DNA from: Mycolicibacterium chubuense NBB4
Lineage (GTDB): Bacteria > Actinomycetota > Actinomycetes > Mycobacteriales > Mycobacteriaceae
DNA length: 64,000 bases
Direction of reading: 5' to 3'
Assembly: GCF_000266905.1 (NCBI RefSeq)
Contig: NC_018027.1
Location: forward strand, 4,836,001-4,900,000
Shown: piece after piece, positions 8,921-17,862 of the stretch
Position numbering within the stretch: the stretch's first letter is position 1
How the letters are laid out: every line of letters begins with the position of its first letter
The notes under the pieces: generated by a model
What the model was told of the DNA's origin: nothing
What the model saw: only the letters and a program-made list of their open reading frames with translations
Database searches by the model: none
Position numbers and translations under genes: made by a program

Positions 8921-10389
8921 TTCGAAGCCGTCGCGTCGTCGACCAGTGAGTAGTCGTCAGCTATCAGCTCACCGTTCTCCGCCAGGGCCAATCCGAAGCT
9001 CACGGCGGTGACATCCGACGGCATCGTCGGCAGGGACCATGTGGCCAACGTGTAATCCGTTGACGCAGGAAAAGTCGGGCTATTCAGCCCATACGCCCAG
9101 CGCCCCAGCCCGTGCCGGAATTGGATTGAAAATGATGTAGGTGCAGTGGATTTGTACCAGGCCGACACCGTGTAAGTCCCCCCCGGCGAAACGCTTGGAG
9201 CGCAGTGGCCGAGGTCGGTCGACTGCAGGAGTTTAGCGTCACCGTCAACGTAATCACGCATAATCAGTCGACCGGCGGTCGTTCCGCCATGACTATCCGA
9301 CGACAATGAGAATTCAGGCCGGTTGCGACCAAAACTCGCTTGAAGCCAGCACACCGGGCTGCCGTCAGAAAGTTGTTCCAGTCCTGAGTTTTTCACGCCA
9401 TTCGCGCCCGGCGGCGCAGGTGGCGCAATCGGCCCCGCGATCGGAGGCCGAACGGGACCGCCGATCACGTCTCCCACTGTACGAACCAAGAGTTTGCCGG
9501 CGGACTGCTGCCCGGCCAACCAGGCCAGGAAGTCACCGAACTCAGTCTGCGGTGTCGTGAGCGAATTGCAGTCCGTAGGACACAACCCATGGAAGGTAAG
9601 CTCGATCCAGCCGCCGACCGACATCGCATCGAGAACCTGCTGTTGGAGATCGGATGCCGTCCAGTCACTCCGGACTTGTGCGGGCGCGCTCGTGTACATC
9701 GGATCGGCCGGCGGAACCACCTCTGCCAAGGCACAGTCTTGACAAGACAGCATGGGGTCTACGTTCGGCGGCGGCCGGTGAGTGCGAAGTTCTCCAAGAC
9801 TGCGACCACTGTTGTAACCGCACTGACGGACTGCCGTTTCGGCGTCGGTGCTGGCCGACGCGAACGGATAGGCGAAGCTACGGATGGGGAAGCCCCAGCC
9901 AAGGAGGTTCTCCCGATCGTCGCAGATCTGTCGGCGGACCTCGTCACCCGTCAACTCACCGAGATCTGGGTGCGTCATGGTGTGGCCGCCGATCTCGTGG
10001 CCCATCCTTGCGATTTCCACGAGGTCAGCCTGCGATAGATAGCCCTTCGTGCCGATGGTCATCGAGTTCACGAAAAATGTGCCCGCAAGCCCGTCGGCTG
10101 TCATCATCCGAGCGGCAGCGATGTTCGATTTGCGCCCATCGTCGAAGGTGATGCTGACGACTGTCTGACCCTGCACGACGTGCAGTGGATCGGTTGGCGG
10201 TAAGGGAAGTTCGACAAGGCGGCGAGGTCCGGAGGACGGTACCGACGACACTTCGGTCGTAGGCGGAGGCTGCGACGCAGAACGCAGCTCGATTCCGCAT
10301 CCGGCCGGTGTGAGTCCGCACACCGGGAGCAGTACGAGGGCCAGCGCCAAAGCCAGCCTCTGTCTGGGGAGATTCCTAGAGCGATGCAC
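8917..10389 (-). CDS. Exported polysaccharide deacetylase (NodB domain) with C-terminal carbohydrate-binding-like domain
   Basis: 490 residues. An N-terminal signal (LALALALVLLPVCGLTPAGC, possibly a poor lipobox) is followed by a Pro-rich linker and a NodB homology domain from about residue 75 to 300. The metal/catalytic motif is SITFDDG, the metal pair is GGHTMTHPD (HxxxH) and the barrel motif RSFAYPFA. The last 160 residues look like a jelly-roll carbohydrate-binding module (GGTYTVSAWYKST). Such enzymes de-N-acetylate GlcNAc polymers outside the membrane, as PgaB/IcaB do. Its neighbour, the membrane glycosyltransferase of this module, makes a beta-linked amino-sugar polymer the plausible substrate. 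Overlaps the epimerase gene by 14 bp. Confidence 0.85.
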   Translation of the reverse strand: MHRSRNLPRQRLALALALVLLPVCGLTPAGCGIELRSASQPPPTTEVSSVPSSGPRRLVELPLPPTDPLHVVQGQTVVSITFDDGRKSNIAAARMMTADGLAGTFFVNSMTIGTKGYLSQADLVEIARMGHEIGGHTMTHPDLGELTGDEVRRQICDDRENLLGWGFPIRSFAYPFASASTDAETAVRQCGYNSGRSLGELRTHRPPPNVDPMLSCQDCALAEVVPPADPMYTSAPAQVRSDWTASDLQQQVLDAMSVGGWIELTFHGLCPTDCNSLTTPQTEFGDFLAWLAGQQSAGKLLVRTVGDVIGGPVRPPIAGPIAPPAPPGANGVKNSGLEQLSDGSPVCWLQASFGRNRPEFSLSSDSHGGTTAGRLIMRDYVDGDAKLLQSTDLGHCAPSVSPGGTYTVSAWYKSTAPTSFSIQFRHGLGRWAYGLNSPTFPASTDYTLATWSLPTMPSDVTAVSFGLALAENGELIADDYSLVDDATASK

Positions 10390-11368
10390 TTGAGGCCTCT
10401 AAACAACTGGCGACCGACAGGCCTTCTGCAACTCTCATGATAATTTCGTCCAGATTGGTTTGAGGCCTGAAATGCAGGACGTTTGCCGCCAGCGAGATGT
10501 CCGGCATCCGACGGCGCATATCTTCGAAGCCCTCACCGTACGCCTTGTCGTACGGAACAAGTTCGATATCGCTGCTGCTGTCGAGCAATTCGATGATCCG
10601 CCCGGCGAGTTCCAGGATTGACACCTCTCGAAGACCGCCTAGATTGAAGGCCAACCCCAAAGCAGCAGGCACTTCACTCAAACTGACCAGCGCCGGTACG
10701 ATGTCCCCGACGTAGGAGAAGCACCGAGTCTGTCGGCCATCACCGAACACGGTAAGAGTCTCTCCCCGCAGTGCCTGGCTGACCAGCGTGGGTACAACCA
10801 TTCCGTAACGCCCGGTTTGCCGAGGCCCCACCGTGTTAAATAGCCTGGCCGTCGCGACCTTCAGCCCCAGCTCGCGCCAGTACGCATGTGCGAGAGCCTC
10901 ATCGATTGCCTTTGCAGCAGCGTAGGACCACCGTGACATAAGTGGCGATCCCAAGATGCGATCGGAATCTTCACTGAGGCGGTTGGCTGTGTTCTTGCCG
11001 TATATCTCACTGGTCGACGCGAGCACCATCGTCACCCCCCTAGCGAGCGCAGCATCCAGTACGTTCTCAGTACCTGTGATGTTGACCCTCAAGCTTTTCA
11101 AGGGCTCGTCGATGATGCGTCTGACGCCTACCGCTGCAGCAAGGTGGAAGATTCGGTCGGCGTCAGCCACGACACCCTCGACCACCCTACGGTTCAACAC
11201 CGTGCCTTCTACGACCTGCAAGCGCGGGTCGTGGGCGTGGTGGGCCAGATTGGCGATCGACCCCGTGGAGAAATCGTCGAGCACGACCACTGTGTCACCT
11301 GCCTCGAGTAGGTGATCTGTGAGGTGGCTACCGATGAACCCGGCACCGCCGGTGATAACGGTTCGCAT
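10376..11368 (-). CDS. NAD-dependent nucleotide-sugar epimerase/decarboxylase (extended SDR), module 1
   Basis: 330 residues. GGAGFIGSHLTDHL at about 7-20 is the NAD-binding motif; STSEIYG is the catalytic Ser/Thr region and SYAAAKAIDE holds the YxxxK pair near residue 149. VGPRQTGRYGMV and the CFSYVGDIV segment are typical of the GalE/UDP-glucuronate decarboxylase/WbpP group. It changes a UDP-sugar (UDP-GlcNAc, UDP-uronate or relatives); which one cannot be settled from sequence. Being next to the UDP-sugar dehydrogenase, a UDP-aminouronate or UDP-uronate is a reasonable guess. It is 8 bp from the glycosyltransferase gene. Confidence 0.85.
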   Translation of the reverse strand: MRTVITGGAGFIGSHLTDHLLEAGDTVVVLDDFSTGSIANLAHHAHDPRLQVVEGTVLNRRVVEGVVADADRIFHLAAAVGVRRIIDEPLKSLRVNITGTENVLDAALARGVTMVLASTSEIYGKNTANRLSEDSDRILGSPLMSRWSYAAAKAIDEALAHAYWRELGLKVATARLFNTVGPRQTGRYGMVVPTLVSQALRGETLTVFGDGRQTRCFSYVGDIVPALVSLSEVPAALGLAFNLGGLREVSILELAGRIIELLDSSSDIELVPYDKAYGEGFEDMRRRMPDISLAANVLHFRPQTNLDEIIMRVAEGLSVASCLEASSASL

Positions 11369-11376
11369 GGTTACTC

Positions 11377-12780
11377 CTAGCTATTCCGAGAGACAGGGCA
11401 GGTTGTTACGGCAGAGGCGAAATCGGACGCTGGATCATCTGTTTTCAGCATTGCGACAGTCGAAGCAGCCGCACGGCGGACCGGACTGACCCACCGGCCG
11501 GTCGACCGTGTGCGCGTCGCCGCCACGAGGGAGCGGAGACACACGTAAGCGTCCAACAGACGCAACGCGGGCAGCAGTGGAGCAAATAAAAGCAGGCGCG
11601 GCCGCCGCAAAGCGCACACGGCTAGCAGAGTCACCAGAAGATCCGGAACGAGGAATCCCAGCGCCACGATCTGAGGGGTCAGCGTGCCTACCAGTTCATG
11701 GCCCGCGACCTCCGGTGGTCCGTACGTCGCGGACACGGCCTCGGTGTACACAGCGAACAGCATCAAGGGCGGCATGCAGAGCAGAGTCACACTGCCGCAG
11801 ATTAATTCGGCTACCTGGGCGGTCAATGCGAACCAAAACCGTCCGAAATGCTTTCGGTGCAAGCGCACCGTCTGCCAGAACCCCAGCGACCATCGTCTGA
11901 TCTGACGCACGTAGTCCCCGAACGCGTCGGGGTCCTGTGTGTAAGCCACGGCTGCGCAAGGCCGGAAGGCAATTCTCCCCAGCTTCTTAACATGGACTTC
12001 AAAAGTCATGTTGAAGTCTTCAATCACCAAGCCTGGTGCGGTGATGTCAATAGAGTCGAGGACATCTGTTCTATACATGCTGGCGAACCCGGGGACGATT
12101 GAGACAACGTCGGCCCACCGGCCTGCTTGCCCGTATTTGGTGAGTAGCTGCACTCCCACATAAACACGTGCTCGGTAGGCCAGGAGAAGTCTCCCCATCA
12201 GCTTTCGCGGCGGCGGATCCAGCGAGCAGCGCACCGACCCCGCCACGGCAACTACACCTTCGTCGTCGAACTCAGGCAGGCCCGTCGCAAGATAATCATC
12301 GGAAAGTCTGGTGTCGGCATCGAGGAGAAGTACGACGCGGAATCGCTGTGCGAGTTCGAAATGCTCAATCGCCGCCCGGAGCGCCCTGGCCTTACCGCTG
12401 TTATGAGGCAGATCCAAGACCTGAACGCCGAGCTGCAGAGCGATATTGGGCGTGCCGTCAGTTGACCCGTCGGAGACAACGTGAATGTTGGCCGCGTCGA
12501 CCAACCGAGTGGCGGCGCAGACAGTCCTCTCGAGCACCGCAGCCTCATTATGAGCCGGGATGAGCACTGCGACATCATCAGGAGTAAACTGCTGCGCCAC
12601 CCCAGACCTTGACGACCGACGGCGGTGGCGGCCGGATTCCGGCGATTGTTCGATTACGCATCGCGACATCAGCGTCAAGCGGGAACCCAGATAGCGCCCT
12701 GCTCCCACTGTCGCCCAGAAAAGCGTATTGAACCCGAGAATGAGACATGCGAAAGCGATGACGGTTATAGGGGAGGCCAC
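11377..12780 (-). CDS. Processive membrane glycosyltransferase, GT2 (PgaC/IcaA, hyaluronan-synthase-like)
   Basis: 467 residues. One N-terminal membrane helix (about 5-28), a GT2 catalytic domain and a C-terminal block of about four helices (about 315-435). Catalytic motifs are in order: IPAHNEA (74-80), VSDGSTDGT (102-110), DAD (154-156), VIEDFNM (252-258) and QIRRW (293-297), the QxxRW signature of processive synthases. This layout couples polymerisation with export of a beta-linked homopolymer or alternating polymer. Surrounding genes (GlmS, nucleotide-sugar dehydrogenase, epimerase, deacetylase) point to GlcNAc, aminouronate or uronate units. There is no separate export pore gene nearby. 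Confidence 0.85.
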   Translation of the reverse strand: MASPITVIAFACLILGFNTLFWATVGAGRYLGSRLTLMSRCVIEQSPESGRHRRRSSRSGVAQQFTPDDVAVLIPAHNEAAVLERTVCAATRLVDAANIHVVSDGSTDGTPNIALQLGVQVLDLPHNSGKARALRAAIEHFELAQRFRVVLLLDADTRLSDDYLATGLPEFDDEGVVAVAGSVRCSLDPPPRKLMGRLLLAYRARVYVGVQLLTKYGQAGRWADVVSIVPGFASMYRTDVLDSIDITAPGLVIEDFNMTFEVHVKKLGRIAFRPCAAVAYTQDPDAFGDYVRQIRRWSLGFWQTVRLHRKHFGRFWFALTAQVAELICGSVTLLCMPPLMLFAVYTEAVSATYGPPEVAGHELVGTLTPQIVALGFLVPDLLVTLLAVCALRRPRLLLFAPLLPALRLLDAYVCLRSLVAATRTRSTGRWVSPVRRAAASTVAMLKTDDPASDFASAVTTCPVSRNS

Positions 12781-12813
12781 GGTCGTGCCCTTACCACGAG
12801 TTCACCCATCTCG

Positions 12814-14154
12814 TCATAACGTATGACGCCCCACGGCGTCACTGAGCCGGTACGTAGCGTCCAGCACTAAACTGTGGCTAGAGAGCCATGAATGATCGAC
12901 TTCGGGGTGCAGCGTGTGAGCAATCACAAGATCCCATTCGTCACGAGCCGGATCCGCTTCTGACTTCAGAGGACCAGCCAAAGTGATGACGCTTTCGACC
13001 ATGGCATCGGTGAAGGAGACGAGCGCACCGTGGTCCTGTAGTTCGTCAATGATCTGCAGCGCAGGCGATTCGCGAACGTCAGCAACCCCCGGTTTGTACG
13101 CGATACCGACAACCAGGATTCGGGAACTTGCAAGCGGCCGTCCGGATTCCGCAAGCAGCTCCTGCGCTCTCAATACAACAGCGCGCGGGCGTGCCGCGAT
13201 GGCCGCCATCGCGGCTTCAGTGATCGGTGTCGGAATTCTGTTGGCACGCAGTTGCCACAGGAGGTAGTGCGGATCACATGGAATGCAATGACCGCCGACG
13301 CCTGGACCGGGGTGGAACGGCATGAAGCCGTATGGCTTGGTCGCCGCGGCCGCGATCACCTCCATGATGTCGACACCGAGTTCACCTGCAATTGTCGCAA
13401 ATTCGTTAGCGAGCCCGATGTTCACAGCACGAAAGGTGTTCTCCAGAAGCTTTGTTAGTTCAGCTGACTCCGGACTCGATACCACGTGGACCCAGGGTGC
13501 TGATTTCGCCAGGGTGCGCTCCGCGCGCGCAGTACACGCTGTAGTCACTCCTCCGAGCACGCGAGGTGTGCGCTTGGGGAGGTGTGACGGCGAGCCTGGG
13601 TCGATGCGTTCAGGACTGAACGCAACGAAAATGTCACTGCCTGGGATGAAGCCGCGTCGGCGCAGCGGTTCTACTAACAATTCCCGCGTACAGCCGACGT
13701 ATGAGGTCGAGGTCAATATGATCGTTTGTCCAGGTCGGGCTACTCCGACCACGCTATTGCACGCAGCGCTCAGGGCGGTGGTGTCGGGAACCAGGTGTCC
13801 ATCGACAGGCGTTGGGACGCAGATGATTATCGAGTCTGCATCTCTCAGACGTGTCACATCATCACTGAAGCTGAGGCGCTCGGTGTCGATGAATCTGCCG
13901 AGTCGACAACGATCCGATTCGATGAGATCGACGCGATGAGCTCTGATATCAGCCAGACGGGCTGCGCTGACATCGATGCCCACAACCGAAGCACCTGCCT
14001 CGACGATGGCGAGAGCCGTCGGCAGACCGACATATCCTAAGCCGACTACACCTATCGTTCCTGGTTCACGAACGCTCTCGCCGATTGTGGCATACATTCG
14101 TTCGCGATCAACTTCGATCGTGTCTGCGTTGTTTCGAGTGGCGATTGGCGTCAT
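12814..14154 (-). CDS. UDP-N-acetyl-hexosamine/UDP-glucose 6-dehydrogenase (WbpA/WbpO type)
   Basis: 446 residues. Three-domain nucleotide-sugar dehydrogenase: NAD-binding GVVGLGYVGLP at 35-45, VPTPVDGHLVPD near 113-124 and the catalytic cysteine C290 in GPGVGGHCIPCDPHYL. It performs the double oxidation of C6 to a uronic acid. The GHCIPCDPHYL form is seen in UDP-GlcNAc, UDP-GalNAc and UDP-ManNAc dehydrogenases, which fits the adjacent GlmS that would feed amino-sugar precursors; specificity remains inferred. It sits 32 bp downstream of glmS1 and 33 bp upstream of the glycosyltransferase. Confidence 0.88.
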   Translation of the reverse strand: MTPIATRNNADTIEVDRERMYATIGESVREPGTIGVVGLGYVGLPTALAIVEAGASVVGIDVSAARLADIRAHRVDLIESDRCRLGRFIDTERLSFSDDVTRLRDADSIIICVPTPVDGHLVPDTTALSAACNSVVGVARPGQTIILTSTSYVGCTRELLVEPLRRRGFIPGSDIFVAFSPERIDPGSPSHLPKRTPRVLGGVTTACTARAERTLAKSAPWVHVVSSPESAELTKLLENTFRAVNIGLANEFATIAGELGVDIMEVIAAAATKPYGFMPFHPGPGVGGHCIPCDPHYLLWQLRANRIPTPITEAAMAAIAARPRAVVLRAQELLAESGRPLASSRILVVGIAYKPGVADVRESPALQIIDELQDHGALVSFTDAMVESVITLAGPLKSEADPARDEWDLVIAHTLHPEVDHSWLSSHSLVLDATYRLSDAVGRHTL

Positions 14155-14186
14155 CGCTTCGTGTCCTTTCGACTGGTTGCCTTAAA

Positions 14187-15974
14187 TCACTGGACAGTGA
14201 CCGACTTGGCGAGATTGCGTGGTTTGTCGACGTCGTGTCCCAGAGACAGGGCCAATGTGCGCGCCAACACCTGCAATGGCACCGTCGCCTCGAGTGGTCC
14301 CCATGCGGCGCTGGGATCACTAGCGACATCGATCGCGCTGTCCGCGGACCCGATGGTCAGAAGCTGTCCCCCACGAGCAGCGATCTCAGCCATATTCGCA
14401 CGTAATCTCGTATCACCGTTGTCGACGACAACGACAGGAGTTCCTGCGCCAATCAGCGCAAGCGGCCCATGCTTCAGCTCGCCAGCTGGGTAGTGCTCAG
14501 CCCAGCGATAGGTGAGTTCCTTGAGCTTCAGGGCTCCCTCGGCGGCATACGGAAGGCCGGATCCCTTTGCAATGAAGATGAAACCTGCGCAATCGCTCAA
14601 CTCCTCGATCAATGGCGGGACCCGACATTGAGCCACATTGAGTGCCGCCGCCAGCTTCTCAGGAAGCCTTCGAAGATCGTCCGTCAAACGAGCTGCTGCG
14701 CTTCGGTCAATACGGCCGGTGGCTGATAAACCCGAAATCATCAGTGCTGCGCCGGCGATAACCTGGCACACGAACGTCTTCGTGGCGGCCACGCCGATTT
14801 CCGGCCCGGCATCACAGTTGAGTACCGCGTCAGCGCGTCGAGCCAGTGAAGAGTGCTGATTGTTCGTCAGTGCCACCAGCGGTGCGCCGCCAATTGCGTC
14901 GGATGTCAAGGCCTGCAACACGTCTGCCGTCTCGCCGGACTGGCTGATTGCCAGGGTCAGCTGGCCGGTTTCAGGAATGTCGTCAGCCGCTTCGCTCGCG
15001 ATGGTGCACGTAACCGGAATTCTGCCGAGTCTGCGGACCACGTTGCCGATCACGAGCCCGGCATTCATAGACGTTCCGCAGCCTATGATCTTGAGCCGAT
15101 CGAATGTACCGAGGCCGCGGTCCGTCCAGAGTTCTCCCGAATCGATTGAGGTACCAAGGTCGTCGATAACTCGACACGCTGCGGCCGGTTGTTCGTTGAT
15201 CTCTTTGGCCATGAAATCGCTGTAACCGTTCAAGTCGGCGTCGCGCCCCTGCCAACTGCACCTGCGGCTGATGAGCGGCACGGAGTCGGCCTCCGCGCGG
15301 ACCCACTGGCCGCCATCGACCAGCTCTACGACGTCGCCATCGCCGAGTACCTGGAATTCGTCTGTCCAATCGACGATTGCAGCGATGTCGCTCGCCGCGA
15401 AGACACCGTGTGCTGAATGTGCAACTAGCAGCGGCGAGCCATTCGAGGCGACCACGATACGACCAGTGCCCCGTTCGAGCACTGCGATTGCCCACGTGCC
15501 TTGCACCCTTGTCAACCCAGTCTGGACTGCCTTGAAGAGGTCTCGGTGCTCACTGAGTGCGTCCTCGATGAGGTGGCTCAGGACTTCGCTGTCGACTGCT
15601 GTAGCAATTCGGTGCCCCGATCGCGTCAGCTCGTCCCTCAGCTGATCAGCGTTGAGGATTATTCCGTTGTGCGCGACGAATATTCGTCGGTTGCAATCGG
15701 CATGAGGATGGGCGTTCTCCTCGCTCACCAATCCGTGAGTCGCCCATCGGGTGTGACCGATTCCCACCCCATTGAGCGGCGCGCCGGACCAACCTCGTAC
15801 GAGTTCGTCGAGGGCGCCGATTCGCTCGACGGTCCGCAAATGCGCAACCTCCGCGGTCGCGGTCTGGAGTGCAACACCCACCGAGTCGTATCCTCGGTAT
15901 TCGAGGCGGCGCAGTCCGGTACACAGGTACTCAACAGCCGGCTGGATCGTCCGGCAGGCGATGATCCCGCACAT
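14187..15974 (-). CDS. glmS: Glutamine-fructose-6-phosphate aminotransferase paralogue, module 1 (GlmS1)
   Basis: 595 residues from the ATG at 15974, fixed by the need for Cys as residue 2 (MCGIIACRT): this cysteine is the class II amidotransferase nucleophile. Upstream in-frame residues lack any reason to be translated. The glutaminase domain (to about 235, with LEYRGYDS, HTRWATHG and HNGII) is followed by two SIS sugar-isomerase domains (CGTSMNAG, SQSGETADV) and the C-terminal KSVTVQ (canonical KSVTVE). It makes GlcN-6-phosphate from Fru-6-phosphate and glutamine, the entry to UDP-GlcNAc. It is one of two such genes in the window and is probably a dedicated rather than housekeeping copy. 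Confidence 0.92.
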   Translation of the reverse strand: MCGIIACRTIQPAVEYLCTGLRRLEYRGYDSVGVALQTATAEVAHLRTVERIGALDELVRGWSGAPLNGVGIGHTRWATHGLVSEENAHPHADCNRRIFVAHNGIILNADQLRDELTRSGHRIATAVDSEVLSHLIEDALSEHRDLFKAVQTGLTRVQGTWAIAVLERGTGRIVVASNGSPLLVAHSAHGVFAASDIAAIVDWTDEFQVLGDGDVVELVDGGQWVRAEADSVPLISRRCSWQGRDADLNGYSDFMAKEINEQPAAACRVIDDLGTSIDSGELWTDRGLGTFDRLKIIGCGTSMNAGLVIGNVVRRLGRIPVTCTIASEAADDIPETGQLTLAISQSGETADVLQALTSDAIGGAPLVALTNNQHSSLARRADAVLNCDAGPEIGVAATKTFVCQVIAGAALMISGLSATGRIDRSAAARLTDDLRRLPEKLAAALNVAQCRVPPLIEELSDCAGFIFIAKGSGLPYAAEGALKLKELTYRWAEHYPAGELKHGPLALIGAGTPVVVVDNGDTRLRANMAEIAARGGQLLTIGSADSAIDVASDPSAAWGPLEATVPLQVLARTLALSLGHDVDKPRNLAKSVTVQ

Positions 15975-15980
15975 CTCTGA

Positions 15981-16014
15981 CCCCCTTGGCTGCGCTCCGC
16001 CTGTTCGCAGGGGG
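15981..16014 (-). promoter_or_regulatory. Hairpin that hides the glmS1 ribosome-binding site
   Basis: On the minus strand AAGGGGG, 6 nt before the glmS1 ATG, is the Shine-Dalgarno sequence. It is complementary to CCCCCT located 23 nt further upstream (plus-strand AGGGGG at 16009-16014 and CCCCCT at 15981-15986), with an inner GCG/CGC stem. A second perfect hairpin (GGCTGCC, loop of 8, GGCAGCC) lies at 16046-16067. Pairing would block translation start, so control at the RNA level is possible. Confidence 0.5.
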
Positions 16015-16067
16015 AAACAAGTCGCCGCAATCGGCACCTTTGCTCGGCTGCCGCCCCATTGGCAGCC

Positions 16068-16223
16068 TCAGACCCGCTTTGCACAATCCAGCTGACGAAG
16101 GCAGCGCGTGGGGTGCGGTACTCGGTTCGAGCCGCGCCCCGGTACGCGCCATCCTCGCAATCGGACGACGTGCCGTATCTGAACCCTGAGACACGCGATC
16201 AGTATTCGAGTCATTCCGAACTG
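16068..16223. other. Upstream part of the glmS1 leader, no gene seen
   Basis: This stretch lies between the hairpin at 16046-16067 and the conserved element at 16224-16269. Short open frames have no supporting ribosome site or domain. If transcription starts at the element, the glmS1 leader is about 245 nt. Confidence 0.5.
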
Positions 16224-16269
16224 CAGTACATGGGTCGTGGGAGCGATCTTTTGAATCACCGAGACCTAG
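16224..16269 (-). promoter_or_regulatory. Conserved 45-bp element, copy d (upstream of glmS1)
   Basis: Minus strand reads CCTAG, 15 nt, AAGATCGCTCC, CACGACCCATGTACTG. It shares the order CTAG / spacer / AAGATCGCTCC / CATATAC-like box with four other sites in the window, all in the same orientation. It lies about 250 bp upstream of the glmS1 start; the CATGTA box could be a -10 element. Confidence 0.7.
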
Positions 16270-16685
16270 GTCGACGATCCAACACGTGACGGTATGAGAC
16301 GGTCAGGAACGGCGCTCGCTTAATCTCCCGTTGAGGCCAGTCGGCCCGATGTGCCCGTCACCACGCCTGACGGACGCCTGCGAGTGCGGGATGAAGCGGA
16401 GACATTTCGAAAGAACTGAATCGTCGCCATTGAACGACCTAGATCCCCGGCCATTTGCAGTGGTTGCGCAGGTAATCTCAAGGTGTTACGTCAGCGGACG
16501 TTCCGGATCATCCGGGTCGTATGGAGGGGCTGTCGGCTGGCCGTCGCTGATCGGGTCACAAAGCAACTGGCCGAGGCGACCCACGGAGTTGAGTTCATCG
16601 TGAGGATTCGTGCCTCACAGCTTCCTCGTCTTGGCGACGTTCACTGCGCCGCGCTTAATGGAGGGCCCGAAACCACCTACGCTGC
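16270..16685. other. Intergenic region between luxR1 and the glmS1 promoter element
   Basis: About 415 bp without a credible gene. A small inverted repeat (TGAGG, loop of 7, CCTCA at 16600-16616) lies beyond the luxR1 stop and could be a weak terminator. Nothing else is recognised. Confidence 0.45.
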
Positions 16686-17501
16686 TCAGACCAGGCGGGC
16701 CCTCATCCGGCTCTTGCCATAACGCTCCATCCGCAACGCCTTTGCCAGGGTTGCGGCCTCCGCGCGGCATCGAACTCCGAGCTTGCTAAACAGATTGTGA
16801 ACATGGTTCTTGACGGTGTGGAGGGCGATGCCGAGTTCGTCGGCAATGTCCTGGTTGGACCGGCCCTCTTCCAGCATCCGGAGTATTTCCAGCTCGCGCG
16901 ACGTGAGTGCCATGTCACAAGGAACGGTTTGGCGCCGCGCAGCAACAGTGGTCAGGCGGCGTAGCAGGATGGCAGAAACTCTGGGGGGCAGACGAACCCC
17001 ACCGGCTATCACTTCACCGATGAGCGACAGCAGTACAGACGTGGGTTCGTTGCGCATGTGGTAGCCGGCTATCCCTGCTTCGGCGCAGGCGACGATCCCG
17101 GCCTCATCCAGCTCGGAGGTCATGACGGCTATCACCGGGATGTCGGAGCGCATGGTGGCCACGACCCTCAGTAACTGCTCTGTGATCTCCGAGTCCATAC
17201 TGAGCAAAATCACAGACGGACTCGTCTTCGCCAACACACTGACATACGACGGCAGATCCCACGCCTCGCGTATCTGCCCCACGCCGCGTTGCCGGAGCAG
17301 AACTGCCAGAGCCTCGCGATGGACTGCGCAGTCGTCGAGCAACACAACACGTGCATCCGGTGCGTTCTTCGCCGAAGGCTGAGCTGCCGCGAGCGGTTGG
17401 AGGGCCGAATCCTCCTGTCTCTCAGCGGCAGAGTCAGGATCCCGAACGACACGGCAGGAGTTCCTCAGTGTGGTCGCTCGATACTCTTCGCTATCCGACA
17501 T
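16686..17501 (-). CDS. LuxR/NarL-type regulator with a degenerate receiver domain (LuxR1)
   Basis: 271 residues from the ATG at 17501, which has GGAG 7 nt upstream; an ATG at 17540 is the alternative. A receiver-like domain spans about 50-165: the acidic pair D56-D57 is kept, but the phosphoacceptor position after beta-strand 3 (VILLSMDSE) is Ser101 instead of Asp, and the usual lysine of strand 5 is Arg (GYHMRNEP). The C-terminal LuxR helix-turn-helix is intact (LTSRELEILRMLEEG, then NQDIADELGIALHTVKNHV). It is therefore likely to work without phosphorylation. Paralogue of the regulator at 37130-38131. Preceded by its own copy of the 45-bp element, so autoregulation is plausible. Confidence 0.85.
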   Translation of the reverse strand: MSDSEEYRATTLRNSCRVVRDPDSAAERQEDSALQPLAAAQPSAKNAPDARVVLLDDCAVHREALAVLLRQRGVGQIREAWDLPSYVSVLAKTSPSVILLSMDSEITEQLLRVVATMRSDIPVIAVMTSELDEAGIVACAEAGIAGYHMRNEPTSVLLSLIGEVIAGGVRLPPRVSAILLRRLTTVAARRQTVPCDMALTSRELEILRMLEEGRSNQDIADELGIALHTVKNHVHNLFSKLGVRCRAEAATLAKALRMERYGKSRMRARLV

Positions 17502-17621
17502 GTCTGGACTCCGCTCCCGGAACAAGGCCGGCCGCGCCATACCTTCGGCGCCCTTCCTTATCCCCCCCGGCTCTGCCTCGAGCCGGTCCGTTGCCGCAGT
17601 AAATCAATGATCCGCGGCGCT

Positions 17622-17666
17622 GCGAATAGGCCGAGGGAGCGATTTTTCAGACGGATCGCTGCCTAG
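17622..17666 (-). promoter_or_regulatory. Conserved 45-bp element, copy e (upstream of luxR1)
   Basis: Minus strand: ACTAG, 16 nt, AAAATCGCTCC, CTCGGCCTATTCGCAG. It lies about 120 bp upstream of luxR1. More CTAG-containing sites follow further upstream (minus TCTAGATCCG near 17699 and GATCTAGTTCCC near 17752), the second matching GGGAACTAGATC of copy c in the opposite orientation. Confidence 0.7.
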
Positions 17667-17798
17667 TTCTTCGACCCGATCATTCAGGCTACGGATCTAG
17701 ACAGACTGCCGTGAGCACTGGCCAGCACAACATTCCCGTGCCGAAGGGAACTAGATCGGGACGACCGAGGGGATCTCAACCTGCGCTTGTGTGACAAA

Positions 17799-17842
17799 GC
17801 GGTCGTGGGTTGGTCACCCATTCACCCGACTCACGCGACCGC
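17799..17842. terminator. Possible terminator at the end of the long module 2 operon
   Basis: Inverted repeat GCGGTCG / CGACCGC (17799-17805 and 17836-17842) enclosing a smaller TGGGT / ACCCA hairpin. It lies just beyond the stop of the small membrane protein gene at 17863. No U-tract, so the call is tentative. Confidence 0.35.
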
Positions 17843-17862
17843 CGTCCCCTGACCGTCGGACC

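Noticed and set aside
15975..16223. glmS ribozyme in the glmS1 leader
   Set aside because: The conserved catalytic core could not be found; only simple hairpins are present.
17541..17862. A gene between luxR1 and the small membrane protein
   Set aside because: Frames here lack ribosome sites; the region is better explained by element e and a possible terminator.
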